Shown piece after piece: positions 53,815-62,503 of a DNA stretch of 64,000 nucleotides (within the stretch, counting starts at the first letter, position 1; each line of letters opens with the position of its first letter). The stretch lies in assembly GCF_900115475.1 (NCBI RefSeq), contig NZ_FOWP01000006.1, positions 186,001-250,000 on the forward strand, given 5' to 3'. A program made the position numbers and the translations under genes. The notes under the pieces are model-generated. The model did no database searches and was not told the origin of the DNA. It was given only the letters and a program-made list of their open reading frames with translations. Source of the stretch: Ectopseudomonas composti (GTDB lineage Bacteria > Pseudomonadota > Gammaproteobacteria > Pseudomonadales > Pseudomonadaceae).

Positions 53815-56800
53815 TTACCGCCGGCTGATCTGCGGTGCGCTCAGCGGCGTGTCACAGAGCGTGGCGCTGCCCGGTTCGAGGTAGGGCGCAAGGATGGGGG
53901 CCATGCCCTTGAGCACCTGCACCGGCAACGCCGAGGTGAAGGTGAACCGTTCGGCTTCGCGTCCTGGCACGAATGCGGTGAGGGTGCCGTAGTGCCGCGG
54001 GCCGAGGAAGAACACGAAGGTCGCCGTACGGTTCATCGCACGTGAGCTGATCACCCGGCCGCCAGGGCCGACGCTTTCGATGCGGTTGTCGCCGGTACCG
54101 GTCTTGCCGCCCAGCGTCAGGCTATGGCCATCCTGCAACTGGAAGGTACCTTGCAGGCGCCGCGCGGTGCCGCCTTCCACCACTTGCGAGAGGGCATTGC
54201 GCAATGCCGCGGCCACTTCGGATTGCATCACCCGCTTGCCGCTGCTGATCTCGCGTTCGACCCGTGTGTCATAAGGCGTGTCGGCGGCGAAGTGCAACTC
54301 GTCGATGCGCAGAATCGGCTGGCGAATCCCGTCGTTCTGGATGATGCCCATCAGCTCGGCCAGAGCCGCCGGCCGGTCGCCGGAACTGCCCAGCGCGGTG
54401 GCCAGCGAGGGCACCAGATACTGGAAGGGGTAGCCGAGGTTCTTCCAGCGTCGATGAATATCGGAGAAGGCTTCGACCTCGAGCATGATGCGGATGCGGC
54501 TGTCGCGGGCGCTTTTGTGCCGACTGCGGAACAACCAGCCATAGACTTCCTGGCGCTCGTCGATGCTGGCGGCCACAGTGTCGCTGAAGCTGGCCTGCGG
54601 GTTGCTGATCAGATAGCCCAGTAACCAGAGCTCCAGCGGGTGTACGCGGGCGATATAACCCTGGTCCGGCAGGCTGTAGGCGCCGGGGCCGTATTCCTGG
54701 TAGAGGCGGGCGATGCGTTGGTCTGTGAGTTTTTCCTGTGGCAGTTGCGCCCGTAGGAACGCAGCGAAGGTGGCTTCGTCGGCCTGTGGCAGCAGGTAAC
54801 GATGCACGGCGCTCAGGCGCACTGAGGTTTGGCGCAGGCCGCTGATGAAGGTTTCCAGACGCTGCTGCTGTGGCTGGCCCTGGTACTTGCGCCAGAAGCG
54901 CAGAAGGAAGGTGCGCCCTTCCTGATCGGCGAAGCGCTGCAGGTATTCCTGGCGGCGCGGGTCCTTGTCGTCCTTGAGCAGTTCGGCGCTGTTCTGGTAG
55001 GTGCTGTAGCGCACCAGATCGCGCATCAGGCGGACGAAGGGTAGGTTGATCGACTCGCGCAAGGATTCGCGCAGCGTCGGGTTGCGGCCGTTGTCCTCGC
55101 GGCGGAAGTTGCCGAAGGTGTGCAGCCCGCCGCCAGTGAAGAAGCGCTCATTCGGGTTGGCCGAGTAGCGCCGCTCCAGCGCGGCGTCAAGCATGCTGGC
55201 CAGATCCGCCCCCGGGTTGGCTTGCAGGTAGCCCACAGCCCAGCGGCTCAGAGGGTCCTGCTCGGCGATATCCACTTGGCGCAGCTCGGCTGGATTCTTG
55301 CCAGCGTGGCGTTGGTACAGTTCGGCGATGATTTCCAGATAGGTGGCCAGCACGCGCAGTTTGGCGGTGGAGCCAAGCTCCAGCTTGCTGCCTTCGTTGA
55401 TGTCGAAGGGCTGGTCGGTGCTGTCGGTCTGCACCCGCACCCGGCTACCGGTCGGGGTGCGTTCGAACAGGGTGAAGCTGTAGCGCACTTCCGCGGTTTT
55501 CTCGGGTGACAGCAGGCGCTCGCCGAACAGGCCGATCTTGCCGGCGAACTCCGGGTCGGCCAGGTTTTGCAGGTAGGTACTGGTCTGCTGTTGCAGGTCG
55601 CGCTGCAGGGTGCTGCGCGCGGACAGGTCGAGGCGATCGAGGTCGTAAAGTGGCATGCCCAACAGGTTGGACAGCCGCGAGCGCGCCACGCTGATGCCTT
55701 TGTCGCTTTCCACGGCGCGCAGGTTGGGCTCCTGTTGCCAGTCGCGGTACTGCGATTTCTGCGTGAGGGCGGCATCGCGCAGGTCGGCATCGATCAGACC
55801 GCCGCTGGCGAGCAGGCGGATGTGGCTTTCGGTCAGTGCCTCCATGTCGCGGCGCCCTTGTGCCAGGTAATAGGAGGGCCGGCGTTGGGCGATCATCAAC
55901 GACAGCATCTGCCGCAGGGCCAGACCGCGCTCGGCAAGGCTGGCGTCGGGCGATCGACGCGGGTCGAGCAGGGCGTTACTGCGTTCGAAGTCGGCGCCGT
56001 ACCAGATGCGCAGGCCGTCAGCCAAACCGTGCACTTCACCGTGACCCGGTGCGGCGGACAGCGGCACGCTATTGAGGTAGTCGCGGACGATGCGCTGACG
56101 CGCCTCGAGCGTTTCCGGGCCATGCTGATAGGCACGCACGCTGGCGGAAATCATCTGCCGCAGCTTTTCCCCGGCGGACAACGTCAACCCATCGGGGGAG
56201 TGACGGTACTTCTCCAGTTGCGTGGCCAGGGTGCTGCCTCCGGCGGACTGGTCCTGCACGTCGAGCATCTTGCCAAGCTGCGACAGCGCCGCCATGGCAA
56301 AGCGCGGCCAGTCCACCGCAGGGTTGGCCAGCGGTTGTGCGGGGTCGAGCAACTGACGGTTTTCGATGAACAACAGGCTGCTGACCACCAGCGGCGGAAT
56401 GCTGGCGAAGTCGGCATAGCCCTGTTGCGGGTAGTAAAATTCGTAGAAGGGCGTGCCACGGCAATCGCTGATGCTCAGGCCGCTCTGGCTCTTCTCGGTG
56501 AATGGTGGGAACAGACCGCGGCGGCTGTAGGCCATCAGCTCCTCGGAGAAGCGTGACTGCTCGGTGACCTGGTAATCGCGCTGCTGCAGGCGCTCCAGCA
56601 TCAGTGGCAGGTAGGCATAGCCTTGGCGTTTGTCGAAGGGGCCGTCGGTCGGGTAGATGATGCGCTCGCTGGGGCCTGGTTCGACCTTGTAAGTGAGGTC
56701 CGCGGCATAGCGGCTGAGTTCGCGCGACTGAAAGTGGGCGCTACGTGATTCGAATACCAGCAGTGCGGTGGCAACCAGTACCAACAGGACCAGCAACAGA

Positions 56801-56907
56801 TAGACAGTCAGGCGCCAATGATGCCCGGCAGCAGCGGTTCTGCCCTGAGTGCCCGCCGAGGAGGCGAGGTCAGGTTGTTGCGGATTACGTTGCCATGATG
56901 CGCCCAT
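53815..56907 (-). CDS. Class A penicillin-binding protein-like, transglycosylase plus transpeptidase
   Basis: 1030 residues, longer than common PBP1a/1b. A cytoplasmic tail of about 30 residues and one membrane helix (34-52) come first. The GT51 region has LFIENRQLLDP with the catalytic Glu and GGSTLATQLEKYRHS. The transpeptidase has all three motifs: S-x-x-K in ELGSTAKL, S-x-N in ESINLPFVR and KTG in GGKTGTGDNR. It should polymerise and cross-link peptidoglycan. The context motifs are unusual (LGSTAK where PGSxxK is normal; EN where ED is normal), marking a divergent subfamily. It is divergent from a methyltransferase. Confidence 0.87.
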   Translation of the reverse strand: MGASWQRNPQQPDLASSAGTQGRTAAAGHHWRLTVYLLLVLLVLVATALLVFESRSAHFQSRELSRYAADLTYKVEPGPSERIIYPTDGPFDKRQGYAYLPLMLERLQQRDYQVTEQSRFSEELMAYSRRGLFPPFTEKSQSGLSISDCRGTPFYEFYYPQQGYADFASIPPLVVSSLLFIENRQLLDPAQPLANPAVDWPRFAMAALSQLGKMLDVQDQSAGGSTLATQLEKYRHSPDGLTLSAGEKLRQMISASVRAYQHGPETLEARQRIVRDYLNSVPLSAAPGHGEVHGLADGLRIWYGADFERSNALLDPRRSPDASLAERGLALRQMLSLMIAQRRPSYYLAQGRRDMEALTESHIRLLASGGLIDADLRDAALTQKSQYRDWQQEPNLRAVESDKGISVARSRLSNLLGMPLYDLDRLDLSARSTLQRDLQQQTSTYLQNLADPEFAGKIGLFGERLLSPEKTAEVRYSFTLFERTPTGSRVRVQTDSTDQPFDINEGSKLELGSTAKLRVLATYLEIIAELYQRHAGKNPAELRQVDIAEQDPLSRWAVGYLQANPGADLASMLDAALERRYSANPNERFFTGGGLHTFGNFRREDNGRNPTLRESLRESINLPFVRLMRDLVRYSTYQNSAELLKDDKDPRRQEYLQRFADQEGRTFLLRFWRKYQGQPQQQRLETFISGLRQTSVRLSAVHRYLLPQADEATFAAFLRAQLPQEKLTDQRIARLYQEYGPGAYSLPDQGYIARVHPLELWLLGYLISNPQASFSDTVAASIDERQEVYGWLFRSRHKSARDSRIRIMLEVEAFSDIHRRWKNLGYPFQYLVPSLATALGSSGDRPAALAELMGIIQNDGIRQPILRIDELHFAADTPYDTRVEREISSGKRVMQSEVAAALRNALSQVVEGGTARRLQGTFQLQDGHSLTLGGKTGTGDNRIESVGPGGRVISSRAMNRTATFVFFLGPRHYGTLTAFVPGREAERFTFTSALPVQVLKGMAPILAPYLEPGSATLCDTPLSAPQISRR

Positions 56908-57125
56908 AAATCACCAGCCTGTCAGCATCATTCAAAGCCGCGAGATGGCCTCTTGCCGGATACTGACCTTGGGCCAGCTGGGCTGCGGTCTTCTCGTCTG
57001 TCTCGTTATCAGCTTAGACGCTTGCGCGCCGTCTGGCAGGCCGTTTCTGCTCCGTGCTTGGGTTGTACCTGGATGTTGGGCATGCCTGCTAGACTCGCTG
57101 CAACGCACAAATGCAGGGAGTCGGC

Positions 57126-57806
57126 ATGCAGCGCGACCACCGAGAACAGCTCCAGCAAAGCTGGCAGGCCAATGCCGATGCCTGGGCTGCCGCGGTGCGT
57201 GAGCAGCGCATCGAAAGTCGCCGCCTGGTAACCGATGCCGCGATCATCCAGGCCGTGCTGGCGCTGCAACCCAAGCGCGTGCTGGACATCGGGTGCGGCG
57301 AGGGTTGGCTGTGCCGTGGCCTGGCCGAGCATGGTATCGAGCCGGTCGGTGTGGACGCTTCTGCACCGCTGATCGAGGCTGCTCGCGCGGCGTGCGACGG
57401 GCGCAGTCAGTATCGCGTCTGTGGTTATGCCGAGCTGGAGGAGCATGCCGAGCAACTCGGCCGTTTCGAGGTGCTGGTCTGCAACTTCGCCCTGCTCGAA
57501 GAGCCGTTGCAGCCGATTTTGCGTAGCTTGCAAGGGTTGCTCGCACCCGGTGGCAGTTTGCTGATCCAGACCCTGCACCCGTGGCGCGCCAGCCATGGCG
57601 AGCCTTACCAGGACGGTTGGCGGGTGGAAGACTTCGTCGGTTTCGGCGAGGGCTTTCAGGCGCCCATGCCCTGGTTCTTCCGCACCCTGCAATCCTGGTT
57701 GGCGCTGATCGGTGAAACCGGCTGGCGGCTCGAATGGCTGCAGGAGCCGCTGCATCCGGAGAGCGTTCAGCCGGTATCCCTGCTGTTATTGCTCAAGCCA
57801 CTCTGA
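57126..57806 (+). CDS. Class I SAM-dependent methyltransferase
   Basis: 226 residues from ATG 57126, chosen because GGGAG lies 5 bases before it; an ATG at 57111 in frame lacks a site. SAM motif I is VLDIGCGEGWLCRGL, then VGVDAS, FEVLVCNFALLEE and LAPGGSLLIQTLHP. Substrate unknown. First of three closely packed genes. Confidence 0.9.
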   Translation: MQRDHREQLQQSWQANADAWAAAVREQRIESRRLVTDAAIIQAVLALQPKRVLDIGCGEGWLCRGLAEHGIEPVGVDASAPLIEAARAACDGRSQYRVCGYAELEEHAEQLGRFEVLVCNFALLEEPLQPILRSLQGLLAPGGSLLIQTLHPWRASHGEPYQDGWRVEDFVGFGEGFQAPMPWFFRTLQSWLALIGETGWRLEWLQEPLHPESVQPVSLLLLLKPL

Positions 57807-57808
57807 CC

Positions 57809-58243
57809 ATGCAACTGCTGCTCAATCTCGACGTTCCCGATCTGCCAGCGGCGGTTGCCTTCTACCAGCAAGCGCTCGGCTTGAGCGTCGGGCGCAGATT
57901 GTTCGACGGGACCGTGGTGGAGATGCTCGGCGCTGCCGTGCCGCTCTATCTGCTGTGCAAGGCGGCTGCCACCCAGGCGTGCCCAGAGGCGCAGGTGCTG
58001 CGCGATTACCGTCGTCACTGGATGCCGCTGCATCTGGATCTGGTGGTCGATGATCTTGACGCTGCGTTGGTGCGGGCAATCGCTGCCGGCGCTCGGCAGG
58101 AAGGCGACATTCACGAATACGATTGGGGACGGCTGGTAACGCTGAGCGACCCCTTCGGCCACGGGCTGTGCTTCGTGCAGTGGCGTGGTGAGGGGTACGA
58201 TCTGGTCACGATCCATAGAGGAGAAATTGATGCGCAGAATTGA
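57809..58243 (+). CDS. VOC family (glyoxalase-like) protein
   Basis: 144 residues from ATG 57809, two bases after the methyltransferase stop. beta-alpha-beta-beta-beta modules with LNLDVPDLPAAVAFYQQALG and DPFGHGLCFVQWRGEGYD. May be a glyoxalase, dioxygenase or binding protein; which cannot be said. Its end overlaps the next gene by 14 bases. Confidence 0.87.
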   Translation: MQLLLNLDVPDLPAAVAFYQQALGLSVGRRLFDGTVVEMLGAAVPLYLLCKAAATQACPEAQVLRDYRRHWMPLHLDLVVDDLDAALVRAIAAGARQEGDIHEYDWGRLVTLSDPFGHGLCFVQWRGEGYDLVTIHRGEIDAQN

Positions 58244-59051
58244 CTTGGCCGGCGTGCAGGTACCGGTGGTAGGCCAGGGGACCTGGCGCATGGGGGAAGA
58301 TCGGCACCAGCACGCGCGGGAAGTGGCGGCGCTGCGTGAAGGCCTGGACCTGGGGTTGAGCCTGATCGACACCGCCGAAATGTATGGCGAGGGTGGCGCC
58401 GAGCAGGTGGTGGGGGAGGCTATTGCCGGGCGTCGTGATGAGGTATTTCTGGTCAGCAAGGTTTACCCGCATAACGCCAGCGCGCAGGGTGTTCAGGCAG
58501 CCTGTGAGCGTAGCCTGAAACGCCTGGGCTGCGAGCGTATCGACCTCTACCTGTTGCACTGGCGCGGCCGTTACCCGCTTGCCGAGACGGTCGAAGGTTT
58601 CGAGCGGCTGCGAGAGCAGGGCAAGATCGGCGCTTGGGGTGTTTCCAACTTCGACCTGGATGACCTGCTGGAGCTGGATCAGCCGGCGTGCCGCACCAAC
58701 CAGGTGCTGTACAACCTGGAGGCGCGTGGTATCGAGTTTGACCTGCTGCCGTGGCAACAGCGCGCCGCTATGCCGCTAATGGCCTACTGTCCGCTCAGCC
58801 AGGCTGGGGCACTGCTGCACGAGCCGGCGTTGCTCGAGGTAGCCCAACGCCATGGCGTCACACCGGCTCAGGTCGCGCTGGCCTGGACGATCAGGCAGGA
58901 CGGAGTGATTGCCATCCCCAAGGCCGTCGGTAGCGCGCATCTGAGCGACAACGTGGCGGCGGCCTCGCTAACCTTGAGTGCGGATGACCTGGCCCTGCTC
59001 GACACGGCTTTCCCGCCGCCGCGCCGCAAGCAAGAATTGCAGATGGTATAG
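58230..59051 (+). CDS. Aldo/keto reductase
   Basis: 273 residues from ATG 58230, with AGAGGAG before it. The AKR catalytic tetrad is present: D47, Y52 (DTAEMYG), K77 (VSKV) and H110 (LLHW). NADPH-binding end IAIPKAVGSAHLSDN. Reduces aldehydes or ketones; the overlapped VOC gene suggests a shared role in carbonyl detoxification (inference). Confidence 0.92.
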   Translation: MRRIDLAGVQVPVVGQGTWRMGEDRHQHAREVAALREGLDLGLSLIDTAEMYGEGGAEQVVGEAIAGRRDEVFLVSKVYPHNASAQGVQAACERSLKRLGCERIDLYLLHWRGRYPLAETVEGFERLREQGKIGAWGVSNFDLDDLLELDQPACRTNQVLYNLEARGIEFDLLPWQQRAAMPLMAYCPLSQAGALLHEPALLEVAQRHGVTPAQVALAWTIRQDGVIAIPKAVGSAHLSDNVAAASLTLSADDLALLDTAFPPPRRKQELQMV

Positions 59052-59067
59052 CGAGCAACACCGCCCT

Positions 59068-59087
59068 GTAGGGTGCGCCGCACGCAC
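59068..59087. repeat. Solitary arm of the GTAGGGTGCGC repeat family
   Basis: GTAGGGTGCGCCGCACGCAC directly after the aldo/keto reductase stop, similar to 27066-27086. Confidence 0.5.
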
Positions 59088-59199
59088 AGGTTTCACGGAA
59101 GAGCTGAAGTCCTCCGCACCCACGACAGGCGCGTGCCGTTCGAATGGTTGCTGTGCATGGGCCAGACGGCCCAGCGGGAACCTACGGAGCCGGATGCAC

Positions 59200-60156
59200 T
59201 CAGTTGGCTGGATCAGCAGCCAGACGCCCGGCATCCTTGAGCAGCGCCTTGAGGAAGGCATCCTGCAATTCAGGGTCGTTGCGCGTCAGTTCGATCAGGC
59301 TCTGTTCCAGCTCGCTGGCTTCCTCTTCCAGGCCCAGATCGGAAAGGCGCTTGACCCGGTGTACCCACTGGGCCACATCACCACCCTCGAGGTCGTCGAA
59401 GATCAGGTCATGTGCTTCGCGCAGCTTGCCGCGCAGGGTATGGCTGACCATAAGAGTCGTTTCTGCTCGTGCGACATCGTCACCGAGGCGGTCTTCGACG
59501 CTCAGCTGCAGCATGTTCAGGCGCGTGATGTCCTGCTCGGTGAAGGGGCTGTCCAGCAGATTGAGGCGCAGCACACCGGTGTTGTCAGTGAGCAGCTCGA
59601 ACTGCTGATCGCTTGCCTTGACCTGCACCGGGCGCTCGGACCATGGCAGGTTGGTGTATTCCATGCGACGGTCGCGCTGCAGCTCCTCGATACTCGCCAG
59701 GTTCTGTTCCGCGCGACCATTGGACTCAACGTTCATGAACGGATTGAGGCCGGCCATGCCGTAGCTGATCCAGTCACGGGTCGCAGTTTCCGGCAGGCTA
59801 CCGAGCAGCACCACGTTGAGGATGTTGGCCCCCACGCCGGCCACCACAGCGACCGCGCCCATCGGCACTTCGTAGATCTCGCGCCAGGGTTGGTAAGGCG
59901 TATAGCGGTCGTAGCGACGGGTCACTTCGAAGGCCGTGACCTCGTAGCTCTTCTGGTCATGCACACGCACACGGCGTTGCGGCAGCTCCAGCACCTTGGG
60001 TTCGCCGGCATCGATCTGCAACTGGTGATCCAGCAGTTTGCGTTCGATGCGCTCCTCATGCTCGCTGCGTTGCGGCAGCTGGTTGGCGCAGCCGCTGATC
60101 AAGAGGGCGCCGCACAGGGCGGCGCCGATGAGGCGAAAGTTGTTGCTCGTGTGCAT
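59200..60156 (-). CDS. Lipoprotein of unknown function downstream of proS
   Basis: 318 residues. Lipoprotein signal with lipobox LISGC (Cys23). The mature part is soluble apart from a hydrophobic glycine-rich stretch (MGAVAVVAGVGANILNVVLL, about 99-118). The C-terminal third is helical and acidic. Twenty bases separate it from the proS stop, so it is likely co-transcribed. I recall a similar gene beside proS in P. aeruginosa (PA0957). Function unknown. Confidence 0.8.
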   Translation of the reverse strand: MHTSNNFRLIGAALCGALLISGCANQLPQRSEHEERIERKLLDHQLQIDAGEPKVLELPQRRVRVHDQKSYEVTAFEVTRRYDRYTPYQPWREIYEVPMGAVAVVAGVGANILNVVLLGSLPETATRDWISYGMAGLNPFMNVESNGRAEQNLASIEELQRDRRMEYTNLPWSERPVQVKASDQQFELLTDNTGVLRLNLLDSPFTEQDITRLNMLQLSVEDRLGDDVARAETTLMVSHTLRGKLREAHDLIFDDLEGGDVAQWVHRVKRLSDLGLEEEASELEQSLIELTRNDPELQDAFLKALLKDAGRLAADPAN

Positions 60157-60176
60157 GATGGCTCGGTAAGGCGTGA

Positions 60177-61892
60177 TCAGCGGCTGATACGGGCTTGCAG
60201 GAAGGACAGGATCTCGGCCAGCGGCACGGCTTGCGGGTCGGTTTCGGCACGGCTCTTGTACTCGAGGTTACCCTCGGCCAGGCCGCGGTCGCTGACGACC
60301 ACGCGGTGCGGAATACCGATCAGTTCCATGTCGGCGAACTTGATGCCGGGGCTGGTTTTCTTGTCGCGATCGTCCAGCAGTACTTCGTAGCCAGCAGCAG
60401 TCAGCTCGGCATACAGCTTGTCGGTGGCTTCGCGAACCTGCTCGGTTTCGTAGCGCAGCGGTACCAGGGCGATCTGGAACGGTGCCAGGGCATCGTTCCA
60501 GCGGATGCCGCGTTCGTCGAAGTTCTGCTCGATGGCGGCAGCCACCACGCGGGAAACGCCGATGCCGTAGCAGCCCATGGTCAGGGTCACCGGCTTGCCG
60601 TTCTCACCGAGCACCTGGCAGTTCATCGCCTCACTGTACTTGGTGCCGAGCTGGAAGATGTGACCGACTTCGATGCCGCGTTTGATTTCCAGGGTGCCCT
60701 GGCCATCCGGGCTGGGGTCACCGGCGACGACATTGCGCAGGTCGGCAACCTCAGGCAGCGGCAGATCGCGCTCCCAGTTGACGCCGAAGTAGTGCTTGTC
60801 TTCGATGTTGGCACCAGCAGCGAAATCGCTCATCAGCGCCACGCTGCGGTCGATGATACAGGGGATCGGCAGGTTGACCGGGCCCAGCGAGCCGGGGCCT
60901 GCACCGATGGCGGCGCGAATCTCGGCTTCATTGGCCATCTGCAGCGGGTTGGCGACCAGCTCCAGGTTGGCAGCCTTGATCTCGTTCAGCTCGTGATCGC
61001 CGCGTACGATCAGGGCGATCAGTTTGCCTTGTTCGGCCGCGTGCACCACCAGGGTCTTGATGGTTTTCTCGATGGCCAGGCCAAACCCCTGAACCAGCGC
61101 GTCGATGGTCTTGGTGTCGGGCGTGTCGACCAGACGCATGTCTTCGGTCGCAGCGCCGCGCGCGCTCTCGCGCGGGATGGCTTCGGCTTTCTCGATATTG
61201 GCCGCGTAGTCGGAAGCATTGCTGAAGGCGATATCGTCTTCACCGGAGTCGGCCAGTACGTGGAACTCATGCGAGCCAGTGCCGCCGATGGAGCCGGTAT
61301 CGGCCTGCACCGGACGGAAGTTCAAGCCCAGGCGGCTGAATACGTTGCAGTACGCCTGGTGCATGCGGTCGTAGGTTTCCTGCAGGGACGCCTGATCGGC
61401 ATGAAAGGAGTAGGCATCCTTCATGATGAACTCGCGACCACGCATCAGACCGAAGCGCGGGCGAATCTCGTCACGGAACTTGGTCTGGATCTGATAGAAG
61501 TTGATCGGCAGTTGCTTGTAGCTGTTCAGCTCGTTGCGGGCCAGATCGGTGATCACTTCCTCATGGGTCGGGCCGACGCAGAACTCGCGGTCATGACGGT
61601 CCTTGACGCGCAGCAGCTCGGGGCCGTACTGCACCCAGCGACCGGATTCCTGCCACAGTTCGGCCGGCTGAATGGCTGGCATCAGCACTTCCAGGGCGCC
61701 GGCGGCGTTCATTTCTTCGCGCACCACGTTCTCGACCTTGCGCAGCACGCGCAGGCCCATCGGCAGCCAGGTGTACAGGCCGGAGGCCAGCTTGCGGATC
61801 ATACCGGCACGCAGCATCAGCTGGTGGCTGATCACCACAGCATCGGAAGGGGTTTCTTTCAGGGTCGAGAGCAGGAACTGACTGGTACGCAT
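60177..61892 (-). CDS. proS: Prolyl-tRNA synthetase
   Basis: 571 residues, the bacterial ProS length. Class II motifs are visible: [20 protein letters not shown] at the start, motif 2 in [20 protein letters not shown] with [14 protein letters not shown], and motif 3 in [14 protein letters not shown]. The inserted YbaK-like editing domain (about 225-390) should clear mischarged Ala-tRNA(Pro). The anticodon-binding domain lies at the C-terminus. Charges tRNA(Pro). Confidence 0.97.
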   Translation of the reverse strand: MRTSQFLLSTLKETPSDAVVISHQLMLRAGMIRKLASGLYTWLPMGLRVLRKVENVVREEMNAAGALEVLMPAIQPAELWQESGRWVQYGPELLRVKDRHDREFCVGPTHEEVITDLARNELNSYKQLPINFYQIQTKFRDEIRPRFGLMRGREFIMKDAYSFHADQASLQETYDRMHQAYCNVFSRLGLNFRPVQADTGSIGGTGSHEFHVLADSGEDDIAFSNASDYAANIEKAEAIPRESARGAATEDMRLVDTPDTKTIDALVQGFGLAIEKTIKTLVVHAAEQGKLIALIVRGDHELNEIKAANLELVANPLQMANEAEIRAAIGAGPGSLGPVNLPIPCIIDRSVALMSDFAAGANIEDKHYFGVNWERDLPLPEVADLRNVVAGDPSPDGQGTLEIKRGIEVGHIFQLGTKYSEAMNCQVLGENGKPVTLTMGCYGIGVSRVVAAAIEQNFDERGIRWNDALAPFQIALVPLRYETEQVREATDKLYAELTAAGYEVLLDDRDKKTSPGIKFADMELIGIPHRVVVSDRGLAEGNLEYKSRAETDPQAVPLAEILSFLQARISR

Positions 61893-62015
61893 GTTTGGCC
61901 GTTCTGTCGGTTGCTAGGGCTTGGAATAGGCCGGCATTGTACGGTGCCTATACAGTGGCGTACAGGACGGGTGCAGGCGCGAAAGTGCCACCGAGTCTAC
62001 CGGGAGGAACAAATA

Positions 62016-62429
62016 GTGGGATTGACTGCGCTTGAGGTTCAGACCCTGATCCGGGCTGGACTGCCGATGGCCGAGGATATCGATCTGCGGATCGACCGGC
62101 TGAACGAGGAGGGCGTGCTGGCACGCGTCCCCTTTCATGCCAAATTGGTGCGCCCAGGCGGCACACTCTCGGGCCCGACCATTATGGCGTTGGGTGATGC
62201 GGCGATGTATGCGGTTGTGCTGGGGCGTCTCGGCCGAGTGGAAATGGCGGTGACGTCCAATCTCAACATCAACTTTCTGGTCAAACCCAAACCGGTCGAC
62301 TTGTTGGCCGAGGCGCGAATATTGCGTTTGAGCCGGCGCCAGGCAGTTTGCGAAGTTTCGCTGTATTCGGTTGGTAATGAGAATGAATTGGTTGCGCATG
62401 TGACGGGGACTTATGCGCTGCCGCTTTAA
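62016..62429 (+). CDS. PaaI-type hotdog thioesterase
   Basis: 137 residues from a GTG at 62016, with GGGAGG 8 bases before it; the long frame antisense to proS is not real. Hotdog fold: RPGGTLSGPTIMALGDAAMY and NLNINFLVKPKPVDLLAEAR. Hydrolyses an acyl-CoA of unknown kind. Divergent from proS. Confidence 0.88.
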   Translation: MGLTALEVQTLIRAGLPMAEDIDLRIDRLNEEGVLARVPFHAKLVRPGGTLSGPTIMALGDAAMYAVVLGRLGRVEMAVTSNLNINFLVKPKPVDLLAEARILRLSRRQAVCEVSLYSVGNENELVAHVTGTYALPL

Positions 62430-62447
62430 AATACTGAGGCACAAAAT

Positions 62448-62478
62448 AAAGAAACCCGGCCAAGGCCGGGTTTCTTTT
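62448..62478. terminator. Two-way terminator between thioesterase and OprD genes
   Basis: 14-bp arms (62448-62461 and 62464-62477) with AAAGAAA on the left and TTTCTTTT on the right, between convergent genes. Confidence 0.9.
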
Positions 62479-62503
62479 ATACCGCTATCGAGTAGCGCTG
62501 AAG

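Noticed and set aside
60195..62429. A 744-codon rightward open frame across proS
   Set aside because: It is the GC-driven antisense shadow of proS; only the final 137 codons, from GTG 62016, encode a real thioesterase.
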